Under the pieces are notes generated by a model that saw only the letters and a list, made by a program, of their open reading frames with translations, was not told where the DNA came from and searched no databases. A program made the position numbers and the translations under genes. Shown in pieces: positions 25,968 through 34,582 of a stretch of 64,000 nucleotides of DNA. The stretch is from DASWJZ01 sp038211615 (GTDB lineage: Bacteria; Pseudomonadota; Alphaproteobacteria; Rhizobiales; Afifellaceae). Positions within the stretch are counted from its first letter, which is position 1. Each line of letters starts with the position of its first letter. The stretch spans positions 46,714 through 110,713 of the forward strand of contig JBBQVL010000004.1 in assembly GCA_038211615.1 (NCBI GenBank). The letters are read 5' to 3'.

Positions 25968-26795
25968 ATGCCCTATCTTCCGCGCGCCACCGAGGCGGGC
26001 CATATCCACGTCTGTGCGCATCGGGGCCATAGCGTCGGTGCGCCAGAGAACACGCTGCCGGCCTTCCAGGCGGCGGTAGATCGCGGCGCCACCGTGCTGG
26101 AGATCGACGTGGTGCTGACGCACGATGACGCCGTCGTGCTCCTGCACGACGAAATCCTCGACCGCACCACAGATGGCAAAGGCCGCGTCGCGGATCACGA
26201 TCTGGAGGCGATCAAGCGCCTCGATGCGGGCGCGTGGTTCAGTCCGGACTTCGCCGGTACCCGCGTGCCGACCCTGGTGGAAGTCCTTGGCTTTGCCCGC
26301 GGCGCCGGAGTCGGTCTGCTTGTGGAGATCAAGGAGCGTCAGCGCGTCCCCCGGATACTCGACCGCCTGGGCGAACTCCTGGCCGCCGAGAAGGCCGAAG
26401 ACGATCTCCTCGTGATCTCATTCGATCACGTGTCGCTGCGGCAGCTGCGGGATAAATTCCCCGCCCTGCGCACTGAAATTATCACGCATGCCCGCCATGC
26501 CGATCCGATTGCGGTGGCGCGAAGCGCGGCTGCGGTCTCCGTCTCCATCGAATGGAACATGTTCCATCCCGACGACGCCGTTGCGCTGCATGATTCCGGC
26601 ATCGCCGTTCGCGTCTCCATCCCGCGGCCGGAGCGCTTTGCGCTACGCCGAGCCTACGGCTTTGACGACGAGGCGCGTGTCGTGGAGCAGCTTGCCGCTG
26701 GAAACATCGACGTCCTCCTCAGCGACGACGCTTCGTTTGCGCGCCGGCTGGTCGAGGCTGGCTCAACCCGGCAGGCCAGCCCGCGAAGGCGATGA
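25968..26795 (+). CDS. Glycerophosphodiester phosphodiesterase (GDPD)
   Basis: 275 residues, canonical for the family. His18-Arg19 in CAHRGHSVG, Glu27-Asn28 in PENTLPAF, Glu45 and Asp47 in LEIDV, and His60-Asp61 in LLHDE are the catalytic and calcium-binding residues. The rest is a barrel ending LLSDDASF. It hydrolyses glycerophosphodiesters such as glycerophosphocholine to glycerol-3-phosphate. There is no signal peptide, so the substrate would be imported by the ABC system of this operon. It starts three bases after the EEP gene stop and is the last gene of the operon. Confidence 0.93.
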   Translation: MPYLPRATEAGHIHVCAHRGHSVGAPENTLPAFQAAVDRGATVLEIDVVLTHDDAVVLLHDEILDRTTDGKGRVADHDLEAIKRLDAGAWFSPDFAGTRVPTLVEVLGFARGAGVGLLVEIKERQRVPRILDRLGELLAAEKAEDDLLVISFDHVSLRQLRDKFPALRTEIITHARHADPIAVARSAAAVSVSIEWNMFHPDDAVALHDSGIAVRVSIPRPERFALRRAYGFDDEARVVEQLAAGNIDVLLSDDASFARRLVEAGSTRQASPRRR

Positions 26796-26979
26796 AGCGC
26801 TTGAAAGGCTCAAACGAGCCCGGGCGTGGCGGCCAGAATTTCCACGCCTGTCGCGAGGCCAGTAAGGACGGAACCGCGGAGGGGAAGGGCCACGCCGATC
26901 AGCCTTCGCGTCAAGATTTCAGCGCCGAATGTCCGCCTTCAGCCGTGTGGAGACATCCCCGGAACAGTCGCTTTCGCGG
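26796..26979. other. Convergent intergenic region
   Basis: It lies between the GDPD gene (plus) and a permease (minus). A weak hairpin, GGCTC with GAGCC, lies just downstream of the GDPD stop and lacks a U-run. Nothing else is seen. Confidence 0.4.
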
Positions 26980-27819
26980 TCAGGCTGCGTGGCGTTTGGG
27001 CCGACTTACGATCTGTGTCGGATTGACGAAGCGCAGCGCGATCAGGAGCCATATCAGCGTCGTCACCATGTAGATGACGGCCATCGCGTCGATCGACTGG
27101 CCGGCGCGGACGCCGGCTGCGAACACCGAGTAGTAGAGCGCTACGACCAGCGTCTGGCTCGTCGGCCCGGCCGCGAGGAAGGTCAGCTCGAACATCGCGA
27201 TCGTCCGCACCAGCACGAGCAGCAGGGCCGCAAGAATGCCGGGGATCAGAAGCGGCACCAGCACGTAGGCGAACAGCCGGAAGGTCCCCGCACCGAAGAC
27301 GCGCGCCGCCTGCTCGATGCGGGGGTCGATCTGCTCGATGAACGGGATCATCACCAGGATCACGAAAGGCACCGTCGGCACGAGGTTGGCCAGGATGACG
27401 CCCCAGATAGTGCCGCCGAACGGCAGCCTGTAGAGCACCGTCGCAAGCGGAATGCCGTAGGTCATCGGCGGCACCAGGATCGGCAGCAGGAAAAGCAGCA
27501 TGACGATGCGCTTTCCCGGAAAATTCCGCCGCGCGAGCGCGTAGGCGGCCGGCACGCCGAGCAGGCCTGACACAAGCACGACCGCGCCCACCACCTGGAA
27601 CGTCACGATCAGCACGTAGTGGAGCTGGAATTCCTTCCAGGCGCTGAAATACCAGCGCGTCGTCAGTCCCACAGGGAGCCAGGTCCCAAGCCACCGCGTC
27701 GCGAAGGAATTGACGACGACCGTCGCGATCATGGCGAGGAGGTTCAGCACGAAGAACCCGACGAGCACCCAGACGGCCGTTACCCAGAGCCTTGTGCCGA
27801 TGCTCTCGTCTTTTCCCAT
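26980..27819 (-). CDS. ABC importer permease (PotC/CysW-like)
   Basis: 279 residues with six membrane helices and the EAA loop EQAARVFGAGTFRLFAYVLVPLL near residue 170. It belongs to the permease class of spermidine/putrescine, iron(III) and sulphate importers. It is the last gene of the minus-strand operon that starts at the GntR gene at 33127. Permease 1 ends three bases upstream of its start. The linked glucuronate genes suggest a hexuronate or related acid as ligand. Confidence 0.92.
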   Translation of the reverse strand: MGKDESIGTRLWVTAVWVLVGFFVLNLLAMIATVVVNSFATRWLGTWLPVGLTTRWYFSAWKEFQLHYVLIVTFQVVGAVVLVSGLLGVPAAYALARRNFPGKRIVMLLFLLPILVPPMTYGIPLATVLYRLPFGGTIWGVILANLVPTVPFVILVMIPFIEQIDPRIEQAARVFGAGTFRLFAYVLVPLLIPGILAALLLVLVRTIAMFELTFLAAGPTSQTLVVALYYSVFAAGVRAGQSIDAMAVIYMVTTLIWLLIALRFVNPTQIVSRPKRHAA

Positions 27820-27822
27820 GGC

Positions 27823-28728
27823 TCAGCCCTTCGCCGCGGCCACGGAGCCGCGATAGAAAAGACTGCGCGCGGCGAGGATCGCGACAACGATGACGAGCTG
27901 CACCAGCGCCATCACCATCGCGACGGCCGAGGCGAGCGAGTAGTCGTACTGCTCGAAGGCGGCCTCGTAAGCGGCGATGGAGATGACGCGCGTCGGCCCG
28001 GCCGGCGCGCCGAGCAGCACGGCGGATGGGAACACCGCGAACGCCTGCACGAAGGAAAGGCAGAAAGTGATCGCGAGGCCGGAGGCGAGCAGCGGCAGGA
28101 GAATGCGCGTGAAGCGTTGCCGCGCACTGGCGCCGAGCGTCGCCGCGGCCTGCTCGAGCGAAGGATCAATGCCGGTGATGTAGGAGAGAGTGAGTAGGAA
28201 GGTGAAGGGGAAGCCAGTGATCACCAGCGACAGGAAGACGCCCCAGTAATTGTGCACTAGCCGGATCGGAGCATCGAGGATGCCGAAGGTGATGAGCGTC
28301 CGGTTCAGCCAGCCCTGCGGCCCGAGATAGTTCAGCAGACCTTCCGCCACAAGCACCGTGCCGAGCGTGATCGGCAGGATCAGGATGGTGGTGAGGAACC
28401 GCTGGTGGCGCATGAGCCGCACGCGCATCGCGACAGGCACGGAGATCAGGAGATTCACCAAAGTCGCGGGCACTGCGATCCAGAGCGTCGTGGCGATGGT
28501 GCCGTAGAGGAACGGATCGGCGAAGAATTTCTGGTAGTTCGCGAGCAGGCCCCCCTCCGCCGGCGTGAAGGACAGATAGAGCCCGTAGAAGAACGGATAG
28601 ACGAAGAGCAGAAAGATCGCGGCGAGCGCGGGAAGAAAAAGCAGCGTCACCCCGTCAATTCCGCGGTTCGCCAGCCGCATGCGGAGCGGCAGGCTCTCTG
28701 GCCGCTGCGCCGAGGCTTCTGCGCTCAC
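27823..28728 (-). CDS. ABC importer permease (PotB-like)
   Basis: 301 residues starting at a GTG that overlaps the ATPase stop by four bases (GTGA). It has six membrane helices (first about 29-50) and an EAA loop, EQAAATLGASARQRFTRILLPLL, near residue 190. It pairs with the PotC-like permease encoded next to form the channel. Confidence 0.92.
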   Translation of the reverse strand: MSAEASAQRPESLPLRMRLANRGIDGVTLLFLPALAAIFLLFVYPFFYGLYLSFTPAEGGLLANYQKFFADPFLYGTIATTLWIAVPATLVNLLISVPVAMRVRLMRHQRFLTTILILPITLGTVLVAEGLLNYLGPQGWLNRTLITFGILDAPIRLVHNYWGVFLSLVITGFPFTFLLTLSYITGIDPSLEQAAATLGASARQRFTRILLPLLASGLAITFCLSFVQAFAVFPSAVLLGAPAGPTRVISIAAYEAAFEQYDYSLASAVAMVMALVQLVIVVAILAARSLFYRGSVAAAKG

Positions 28729-29789
28729 GCCACCGCTCCGGGATAGACCAGCACCTGGGCGGGATCGGCGCCGAGCCGGATTCCCTCGCCGATGGCCACC
28801 GGCTGCTCGGAGCGGAAGAAGAGCTCAACCCCTTCGGTGGTGCGCGCCGTGCCGAAGAAGCTGCGGCCGCGGTATTCGGCTGTCTCGACCGCGGCGCTGA
28901 GCGGGCCGTCCGCTTGAGTGATCAGGTCCTCCGGCCGGATGGCGATGGTCACGTCCGGTCGATCGATCGCGCCGACCGGCGTGCCTCTCAGCCGTGCCGT
29001 GCCGAGAGAGAATTCCTGCAGCGCGCCTGCCGCGTTCGCGCGGGTCGGCAGGAGGTTGCGATAGCCCATGAACTCGGCCACGTCGGCATGCGCCGGACGG
29101 GCGTAAAGCTCCTGCGGTGTGCCGACCTGCCGCACTTCGCCGTCGCGAAGAACCACGATGCGGTCGGCAAGCGACAGGGCCTCGTCCTGATCGTGGGTCA
29201 CGTATATCGTCGAAGACCCAAGGACATTGTGGATGCGCCGGATCTCCGAGCGCATCTCGAGACGCAGCTTCGCGTCAAGGTTTGAGAGCGGCTCGTCCAT
29301 CAGCACGAGCGGCGGCTCGATGACGACGGCGCGGGCGATCGCCACGCGCTGCTGCTGTCCGCCCGAGAGCTGTCCCGGGAGCTTGTCGGCCTGGCTCTGC
29401 AGGCGGACGAGCGCCAGCGCCTCCTCGACCTTGCGGCGTATCTCTTCGCGGGGCGCTCCCCGCATCGCCAGCCCGAAACCAATATTTCGGCGCACGCTCA
29501 TGTGGGGAAAGAGCGCATAGCTCTGGAACACCATGCCGAAGCCGCGCGCCTCCGGTTTCAGCCGATCGATGCGCGTCTCGTCCAGCCAGATCGAGCCATG
29601 CGTCAGCGTGAGCAGGCCGGCGATGCAGTTCAGCGCCGTCGACTTGCCGCAACCGGATGGCCCGAGCAGGGCGATGAACTCGCCCCGCTCGATCGTCAGT
29701 GAAACGTCCCGCAAGGCATGATGGCCGCCGAAGTCGCGCCCCACCCCGTCGAGGCGGAGCGCGCGGAAGTCGCGGGACGCGATGGTCAT
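28725..29789 (-). CDS. ABC importer ATPase (PotA/FbpC-like)
   Basis: 354 residues from the ATG at 29789, which overlaps the binding-protein stop by four bases; a longer open frame upstream is an artefact of the neighbouring gene. Walker A is GPSGCGKST (about 40-48), Q-loop VFQSYALFPHMSV, signature LSGGQQQRVAIARA, Walker B LVLMDEPLSNLD, and switch THDQDEAL. A C-terminal TOBE domain (IAIRPEDL) follows. It energises the importer encoded on both sides. Confidence 0.95.
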   Translation of the reverse strand: MTIASRDFRALRLDGVGRDFGGHHALRDVSLTIERGEFIALLGPSGCGKSTALNCIAGLLTLTHGSIWLDETRIDRLKPEARGFGMVFQSYALFPHMSVRRNIGFGLAMRGAPREEIRRKVEEALALVRLQSQADKLPGQLSGGQQQRVAIARAVVIEPPLVLMDEPLSNLDAKLRLEMRSEIRRIHNVLGSSTIYVTHDQDEALSLADRIVVLRDGEVRQVGTPQELYARPAHADVAEFMGYRNLLPTRANAAGALQEFSLGTARLRGTPVGAIDRPDVTIAIRPEDLITQADGPLSAAVETAEYRGRSFFGTARTTEGVELFFRSEQPVAIGEGIRLGADPAQVLVYPGAVA

Positions 29790-30976
29790 TTCTTGACCTT
29801 GTCGCCGCCCACCTGCTCGTCCCAGAGGCGGAACGCGATGACGAGCTTGTCCGGCGTCAGGGGCAGCTCGATCGGGTTGTTGGCGATGAGGTCGGCGTAT
29901 TCCGGACGGCCGAACTCCTTGATCGCGTCCTGGCTCTCCTGCGGCGCCATTTCCAGCGTGACGTCCTTCACCGCCGGACCGGGATAGAAATAGCCCTGGT
30001 CGTAGGTGAAGGCCTGCTGCGCCGGCTGCAGCAGCCAGTTCATCAGGTCGAGAAGCACGGCAAGCTTGTCGTCCGAGATTCCCTTCGGGATGCACATGTA
30101 GTGCGCGTCCGCGACCCAGTGGAAACCCTTCAGCGCCGCGACCTTCGCTTCCGCCGGCACGGTGCCGAGGACGCGCGGATTGATGTCCCAGCCGGTCGTC
30201 GAGGCGATCATGTCGCGCGAGCCTTCTCCGAGCTCCTTCATGGTCGGCGTCGTGCCGGACGGATAGTACTCGATGTACTGGCCGAGGTCTTTCAGATAGG
30301 CCCAGGTCTTGTCCCAGCCCTTCTCCGGATCCTTCGGATCGGAATCGCCGAGCAGATACGGCAGCCCCATGATGAAGGTGCGGCCCGGCCCGGAGTTCGC
30401 CGGGCGTGCATACATGAAGCGGTTCGGATTGGCTTTCGCCCAGGCGAGCAGCTCCTCCGCGGTCGTGGGCGGCGTCGGCACCTTGTCCGGCATGTATTCG
30501 AGCAGCGGACCCGAGGGATAATAGGTCACGACAACACCCTGCCCCTGCGCAAGGCTTTGCATGTTCCAGGCGGCGGGCTGGTAGATGTCCTGCAGCTTCG
30601 GCAGGTCAGCCTCATGGTCCGGCAGCAGCGGGATCCAGAGCCCCTGGGTGACGCCCGCCGAGAGTGCATCCGTGCCGGTCAGCACGAGGTCGATGTCGGA
30701 GCGGCCGGCGTCCTGCATCGCCTTCAGCTTGCCGGGCAGCTCCGGCGAGGGCGCCTTCGTGAACGTGACGCGCGACACCGCTTCCGGCTTCGCGGCCGCG
30801 TAGGCCTCGATCGCCGCCTGCGTCAGCGCGAGGTTGCCGGCGACGTCGACGACGTTCAGCTCGACCGGAGCCGACGGCATCGTCAGCGCAAAGCCCGGCC
30901 TCGCGAACATTAGCGCTCCCGCGGCGCCCGCTGTCGTGCTCAGGAAAATGCGGCGGCTGACAATCGTTCTTTGCAT
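29786..30976 (-). CDS. ABC importer substrate-binding protein (family 1)
   Basis: 396 residues with a Tat-like or Sec signal: two arginines in VSRRIFLSTTAGAAGALMF, cleavage likely after FAL. The mature part reads as an extracellular solute-binding protein of the PotD/FbpA-like kind (VELNVVDVAGNLALTQ; LDLMNWLLQPAQQAF; YFYPGPAV). GGGAGAG lies upstream of the ATG. It lies between uxaC and the ATPase gene in one operon, so the ligand is probably a sugar acid. The presence of a twin-arginine signal implies folding before export. Confidence 0.9.
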   Translation of the reverse strand: MQRTIVSRRIFLSTTAGAAGALMFARPGFALTMPSAPVELNVVDVAGNLALTQAAIEAYAAAKPEAVSRVTFTKAPSPELPGKLKAMQDAGRSDIDLVLTGTDALSAGVTQGLWIPLLPDHEADLPKLQDIYQPAAWNMQSLAQGQGVVVTYYPSGPLLEYMPDKVPTPPTTAEELLAWAKANPNRFMYARPANSGPGRTFIMGLPYLLGDSDPKDPEKGWDKTWAYLKDLGQYIEYYPSGTTPTMKELGEGSRDMIASTTGWDINPRVLGTVPAEAKVAALKGFHWVADAHYMCIPKGISDDKLAVLLDLMNWLLQPAQQAFTYDQGYFYPGPAVKDVTLEMAPQESQDAIKEFGRPEYADLIANNPIELPLTPDKLVIAFRLWDEQVGGDKVKK

Positions 30977-30998
30977 CGTTTCTCTCCCTTGGTTGATC

Positions 30999-32405
30999 CT
31001 AGAGTCGGTAGGCCTCCTTCGCGAGCCGATACGCGAGTGCGTGCGCGATCTCGTGGGCCTCGTCCTCGTCGAGACGGTGCGTCACCACCAGGTCGGCGAG
31101 GAAGCTGCAATCCACGCGGCGCGCCATGTCGTGACGCGCGGGAATCGACAGGAAGGCGCGCGTGTCGTCGTTGAATCCCACGGTGTTGTAAAAGCCGGCG
31201 GTCTCGGTCGTGAGTTCGCGAAAGCGGCGCATGCCTTCCGGCGAATCGAAGAACCACCAGGGCGGACCTAGACGCAGGCACGGATAGTGGCCGGCGAGCG
31301 GCGCGAGCTCGCGGCCATACGTGCTTTCGTCCAGTGTGAAGAGGATGAGGGTCAGGCTCTTCTGGTTGCCGAAGCGATCGAGGAGCGGCTTCAGTCCGTG
31401 GACGTAGTCGGTTCGGGCGGGAATGTCGGCGCCCATGTCGCGGCCGAAGCGCGCGAAGACGTCCCGATTGTGGTTGCGCACCGAGCCTGGATGAAGCTGC
31501 ATGACCAGCCCGTCATCGAGGCTCATGGCAGCCATCTCGGTCAGCATCTGCCCGCGAAAAAGCTCCGCGTCCGCGGAGGTGAAGTCGCCACGCACGATGC
31601 GGCCGAAGAGAAGTGCGGCATCGGCGGCAGAGAGGTTGGAGGTGTTCGCGGACGGGTGCCCGTGGTCCGTTGCAGTCGCGCCGCGGCCCTTGAAGAAGGC
31701 GCGGCGCGCCCGGTGGGCATCGACGTATCCCGACCACGAAGTGGCATCGCACCCGGAAGCCTCCGAGAGACGGTCGATGTTGGCGCGAAATCCGTCGAAT
31801 TCCGGATCGACGACGGCGTCCGGCCGGTAGGTCGGGACGACGCGGCCGTTCCAGCCGCTGCCGCGAATCCCTGCGTGGTGGATGAGCGGGTCGACCGCGC
31901 TGTCCGTCGTTGCCAGCGCCTCGATATTGAATCGCTCGAAGAGCGCGCGCGGCCGGAATTCAGGCGTCGCAAGAGCCTCGGCGAGGCGATCGAACTGCGC
32001 GTCCGCGTTGTCTGCCGACAGGCGCTCGGTCAGGCCAAACAAGGTGGAGAAGACTTGGTCGAGCCAGACGCGGGTCGGGGTGCCGCGGAAGAGATGGTAG
32101 TTCGCCGCGAAGCGACGCCACACGGCGCGCGGATCGAAGCTTGTCGCCTTGCCGGTCGTCGGGTGGATGCCAAGCTCTTCGAGCGGAATGCCCTGGCTGT
32201 AGAGCATCCGGAAAATGTAGTGGTCGGGTACTACCAGGAGCGTGGCGGGATCCGGAAACGGCTGGTCCTCGGCGAACCAACGCGGATCCGTGTGGCCATG
32301 GGGCGAGATGATCGGAAGGTCCTTGACGCTTCCGTAGAGACGCCGCGCGATGGAGCGGGCCGACGGGTCGGGCGGGAACAGCCGGTCGTCCGACAGGAGC
32401 GCCAC
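30999..32405 (-). CDS. uxaC: Glucuronate isomerase
   Basis: 468 residues from a GTG start just downstream of the GntR gene. The amidohydrolase-like barrel has the UxaC N-terminus, LPIISPHGHTDPRWFA (with the two metal His), FRMLYSQGIPLEELGI, and later the RLGPPWWFFDSPEGMRRF and FNDDTRAFLSIPARHD segments. UxaC interconverts D-glucuronate with D-fructuronate and D-galacturonate with D-tagaturonate in the cytoplasm. Mannonate dehydratase is encoded divergently, but no fructuronate reductase (UxuB) is seen in the window. Confidence 0.95.
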   Translation of the reverse strand: MALLSDDRLFPPDPSARSIARRLYGSVKDLPIISPHGHTDPRWFAEDQPFPDPATLLVVPDHYIFRMLYSQGIPLEELGIHPTTGKATSFDPRAVWRRFAANYHLFRGTPTRVWLDQVFSTLFGLTERLSADNADAQFDRLAEALATPEFRPRALFERFNIEALATTDSAVDPLIHHAGIRGSGWNGRVVPTYRPDAVVDPEFDGFRANIDRLSEASGCDATSWSGYVDAHRARRAFFKGRGATATDHGHPSANTSNLSAADAALLFGRIVRGDFTSADAELFRGQMLTEMAAMSLDDGLVMQLHPGSVRNHNRDVFARFGRDMGADIPARTDYVHGLKPLLDRFGNQKSLTLILFTLDESTYGRELAPLAGHYPCLRLGPPWWFFDSPEGMRRFRELTTETAGFYNTVGFNDDTRAFLSIPARHDMARRVDCSFLADLVVTHRLDEDEAHEIAHALAYRLAKEAYRL

Positions 32406-32407
32406 GC

Positions 32408-33127
32408 CTACCCAGCCTCCGCCAGCGCTTCGGTCGTGTCCGATTCATCCTCGGCGAACACGGCCTCGACGTGGCCCACGTGCGCCGCCATGGTGCGCCG
32501 CGCGGCATCGGGATCGCCTCGCTCCACCGCCGCCACGATGGCCTCGTGGTCGGCGATGTTCGTCCGGTGCTTGCCCGGACGGTTGGTAAGCTCGTGCAGG
32601 CGGTTCAGGATCGGCCCGGTCATCCCCTCCCAAAGCTGCCCGACAAGCTCCGTCAGGACGGAGTTCCGCGTCGATTCCGCGAGCCTGCGGTGGAAGTGCC
32701 GGTCCGGCTCGACGCCCGTCAGGCCGGACTCCGTCTCGCGCCGGATCTCGTCGTTCAGCCCGCGCAACGCGCCGATGTCGGAGGCGGTCGCCATGGATGC
32801 CGCCAGCGCCGCCACCTCGCCCTCGACGAGCCGCCGCGCCGCGAGGAGCTCGAAGGGGCTCGGCCCGTTCCCGAACAGGCGGACCGGCGTGCGCGTCACC
32901 GATTTTACATAGGTGCCGGCTCCGCTCCGCACCTCCACCAGCCCAGCGAGTTCGAGTGCGATCATCGCTTCCCGCACGACCGGGCGGCTGACCTTGAGCT
33001 GTTTCGCCAGATCGCGTTCGGGAGGAAGCCGGTCGCCCTTCCGGAACTCTTCGGCCGCGATCAGGCGGCTGATCTGCTCCGCGACGCGTTCGAACAGTCT
33101 CTGGCTAGCAATGGCTTCTATCGGCAC
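32408..33127 (-). CDS. GntR/FadR-type regulator of hexuronate genes
   Basis: 239 residues from GTG 33127, which is preceded by ACGGAGGA; the TTG at 33175 has no such site. The N-terminal winged helix (GDRLPPERDLAKQLKVSRPVVREAMIALELAGLV, about residues 26-60) precedes a helical FCD domain with His and acidic ligand residues (DRHFHRRLAES, ADHEAIVAAVERGD). This is the organisation of UxuR/ExuR repressors of hexuronate catabolism. It is the first gene of the minus-strand operon and lies opposite uxuA, with a 28-bp palindrome between them. Confidence 0.9.
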   Translation of the reverse strand: MPIEAIASQRLFERVAEQISRLIAAEEFRKGDRLPPERDLAKQLKVSRPVVREAMIALELAGLVEVRSGAGTYVKSVTRTPVRLFGNGPSPFELLAARRLVEGEVAALAASMATASDIGALRGLNDEIRRETESGLTGVEPDRHFHRRLAESTRNSVLTELVGQLWEGMTGPILNRLHELTNRPGKHRTNIADHEAIVAAVERGDPDAARRTMAAHVGHVEAVFAEDESDTTEALAEAG

Positions 33128-33192
33128 ACGCGTCCTCCGTCTGAGAAGGTATGGCTTGCGGCAAGAACCCGTCAAGTGGCAAGGAGGTTTAG

Positions 33193-33220
33193 TGGCCTGA
33201 CCAAAATTGTGGTGCGGCCA
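33193..33220. promoter_or_regulatory. 28-bp palindromic operator candidate upstream of uxuA
   Basis: TGGCC (33193-33197) mirrors GGCCA (33216-33220), and ACCA (33200-33203) mirrors TGGT (33210-33213), about the same centre; in all 11 of 14 base pairs are symmetric. It ends 17 bases before the uxuA ATG, where a repressor would block transcription or translation start. The GntR regulator encoded divergently is the obvious candidate. Confidence 0.55.
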
Positions 33221-33237
33221 AGGGAAGGGGAGAAAGC

Positions 33238-34428
33238 ATGAAAGAGGGATGGCGCTGGTTCGGGCCGGACGACCCCGTATCGCTTGACGATGTCCGGCAG
33301 GCGGGGGCTAGCCAGATCGTCACAGCGCTGCACCAGACGCCGATCGGCGAGGCCTGGACGCGAAACGAAGTCGAGGCGCGCAGAGCCATCGTGGAGTCCG
33401 GACCGCGTTCGCCGCTCGCCTGGACGGTAGTGGAATCCATTCCGATCCCCGACGACGTGAAGCGGCGCGGCGCGAAGGCCAATGCTTCCATCGACGCCTG
33501 GATCGCCAGCATCGAGGCGCTCGCCGCCTCGGACATCCGCATCGTCTGCTACAACTTCATGCCGGTGGTGGACTGGTGCCGCACCGATCTCGAATGGGAA
33601 CTCCCAAACGGCGCGCGCGCGCTCCGCTTCGACCAGGTCCGCTTCGCGGCATTCGAGCTTTTCATCCTTGAGCGGCCAGGCGCGACAGCGGACTTTTCCG
33701 AGGCGACACAGGTCGCAGCGCGACGCGCCTTCGAGGCGATGACCCAGGAAGACATCGACTACCTGATCACGGTGATCGCGAGCGCGCTGCCCGGCTCGAC
33801 GACCGAGCCACTGACGATCCCGGCCTTTCGCGACAAGCTCGCGGCCTACCGGGATATCGACGCCAATGTCCTGCGCCGCCACTTAGTCGAGTTTTTGGAG
33901 AGGGTAACGCCGATCGCCGAGCAATTGGGCGTCAGGCTTGCGCTCCACCCGGACGATCCGCCTCGGCCGCTCTTCGGCCTGCCGCGCATCGCCTCATCGG
34001 CGGAGGACTATTCCGCGCTATTCAACGCCGTGCCTTCGAAGGCGAACGGCATCTGCCTCTGCACCGGATCGCTCGGCGTGCGCGCCGCGAACGACCTCCC
34101 CGCCATGGCAAAGCGCTTCGCCAAGCGCATTCCGTTCGCGCACCTCAGGGCGACGCGGCGCGCGGCGGACGGATCTTTCCATGAGTCCGATCACCTCGAC
34201 GGCGATGTCGATCTGATCCCGGTGCTGAAGGAACTGTTAGCCGAGGACCGGACCCGACCGGAGGCCGAGAAGATCGTCTTTCGCCCCGATCACGGCCACC
34301 GCATGCTGGATGACCTCGCGCCCGGCAAGCGCACGACCCCCGGCTACACGGCGATCGGCCGCCTGAGAGGCCTCGCGGAGCTACGCGGCGCCATTCGAGC
34401 CCTCGAATACACCAGTCAAGCCGGGTAG
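33238..34428 (+). CDS. uxuA: Mannonate dehydratase
   Basis: 396 residues with AAGGGGAG upstream. The start MKEGWRWFGPDDPVSLDDVRQAG is typical of UxuA. The barrel residues follow: YNFMPVVDWCRTDL, LALHPDDPPRPLFGLPRI, GICLCTGSLGVRAAND and FRPDHGHRMLDD, which include the metal-binding His, Cys and Asp positions. It converts D-mannonate to 2-keto-3-deoxygluconate. It is divergent from the regulator, uxaC and importer genes and completes most of a hexuronate pathway. Confidence 0.95.
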   Translation: MKEGWRWFGPDDPVSLDDVRQAGASQIVTALHQTPIGEAWTRNEVEARRAIVESGPRSPLAWTVVESIPIPDDVKRRGAKANASIDAWIASIEALAASDIRIVCYNFMPVVDWCRTDLEWELPNGARALRFDQVRFAAFELFILERPGATADFSEATQVAARRAFEAMTQEDIDYLITVIASALPGSTTEPLTIPAFRDKLAAYRDIDANVLRRHLVEFLERVTPIAEQLGVRLALHPDDPPRPLFGLPRIASSAEDYSALFNAVPSKANGICLCTGSLGVRAANDLPAMAKRFAKRIPFAHLRATRRAADGSFHESDHLDGDVDLIPVLKELLAEDRTRPEAEKIVFRPDHGHRMLDDLAPGKRTTPGYTAIGRLRGLAELRGAIRALEYTSQAG

Positions 34429-34582
34429 CGCACTTGCCGCGATTGGCGCTGTGTGCGCTGCCTGCCGGCCGGCTCTGCCCGCGACATGTCCGCAATGAGT
34501 AAAGGGTGGGGGGAACCACGGTCATCGTCCGGTTTGCGCCAGAAGGGGACTCTCCCGTCACAGCCCAGGAAGCAAGCCGGTC
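34429..34582. other. Convergent intergenic region, uxuA and phosphatase ends
   Basis: 154 bases with no gene. No strong intrinsic terminator is obvious. A partial resemblance to a cobalamin riboswitch core was examined and not accepted. Confidence 0.4.

Noticed and set aside
29699..30913. 404-residue plus-strand frame opposite the PotD-like receptor gene
   Set aside because: No signal peptide or domain; the minus-strand receptor has a signal peptide and a ribosome site and fits the operon.
33128..33175. Longer N-terminus of the hexuronate GntR regulator from a TTG
   Set aside because: GTG 33127 has an ACGGAGGA ribosome site and gives the usual N-terminus.
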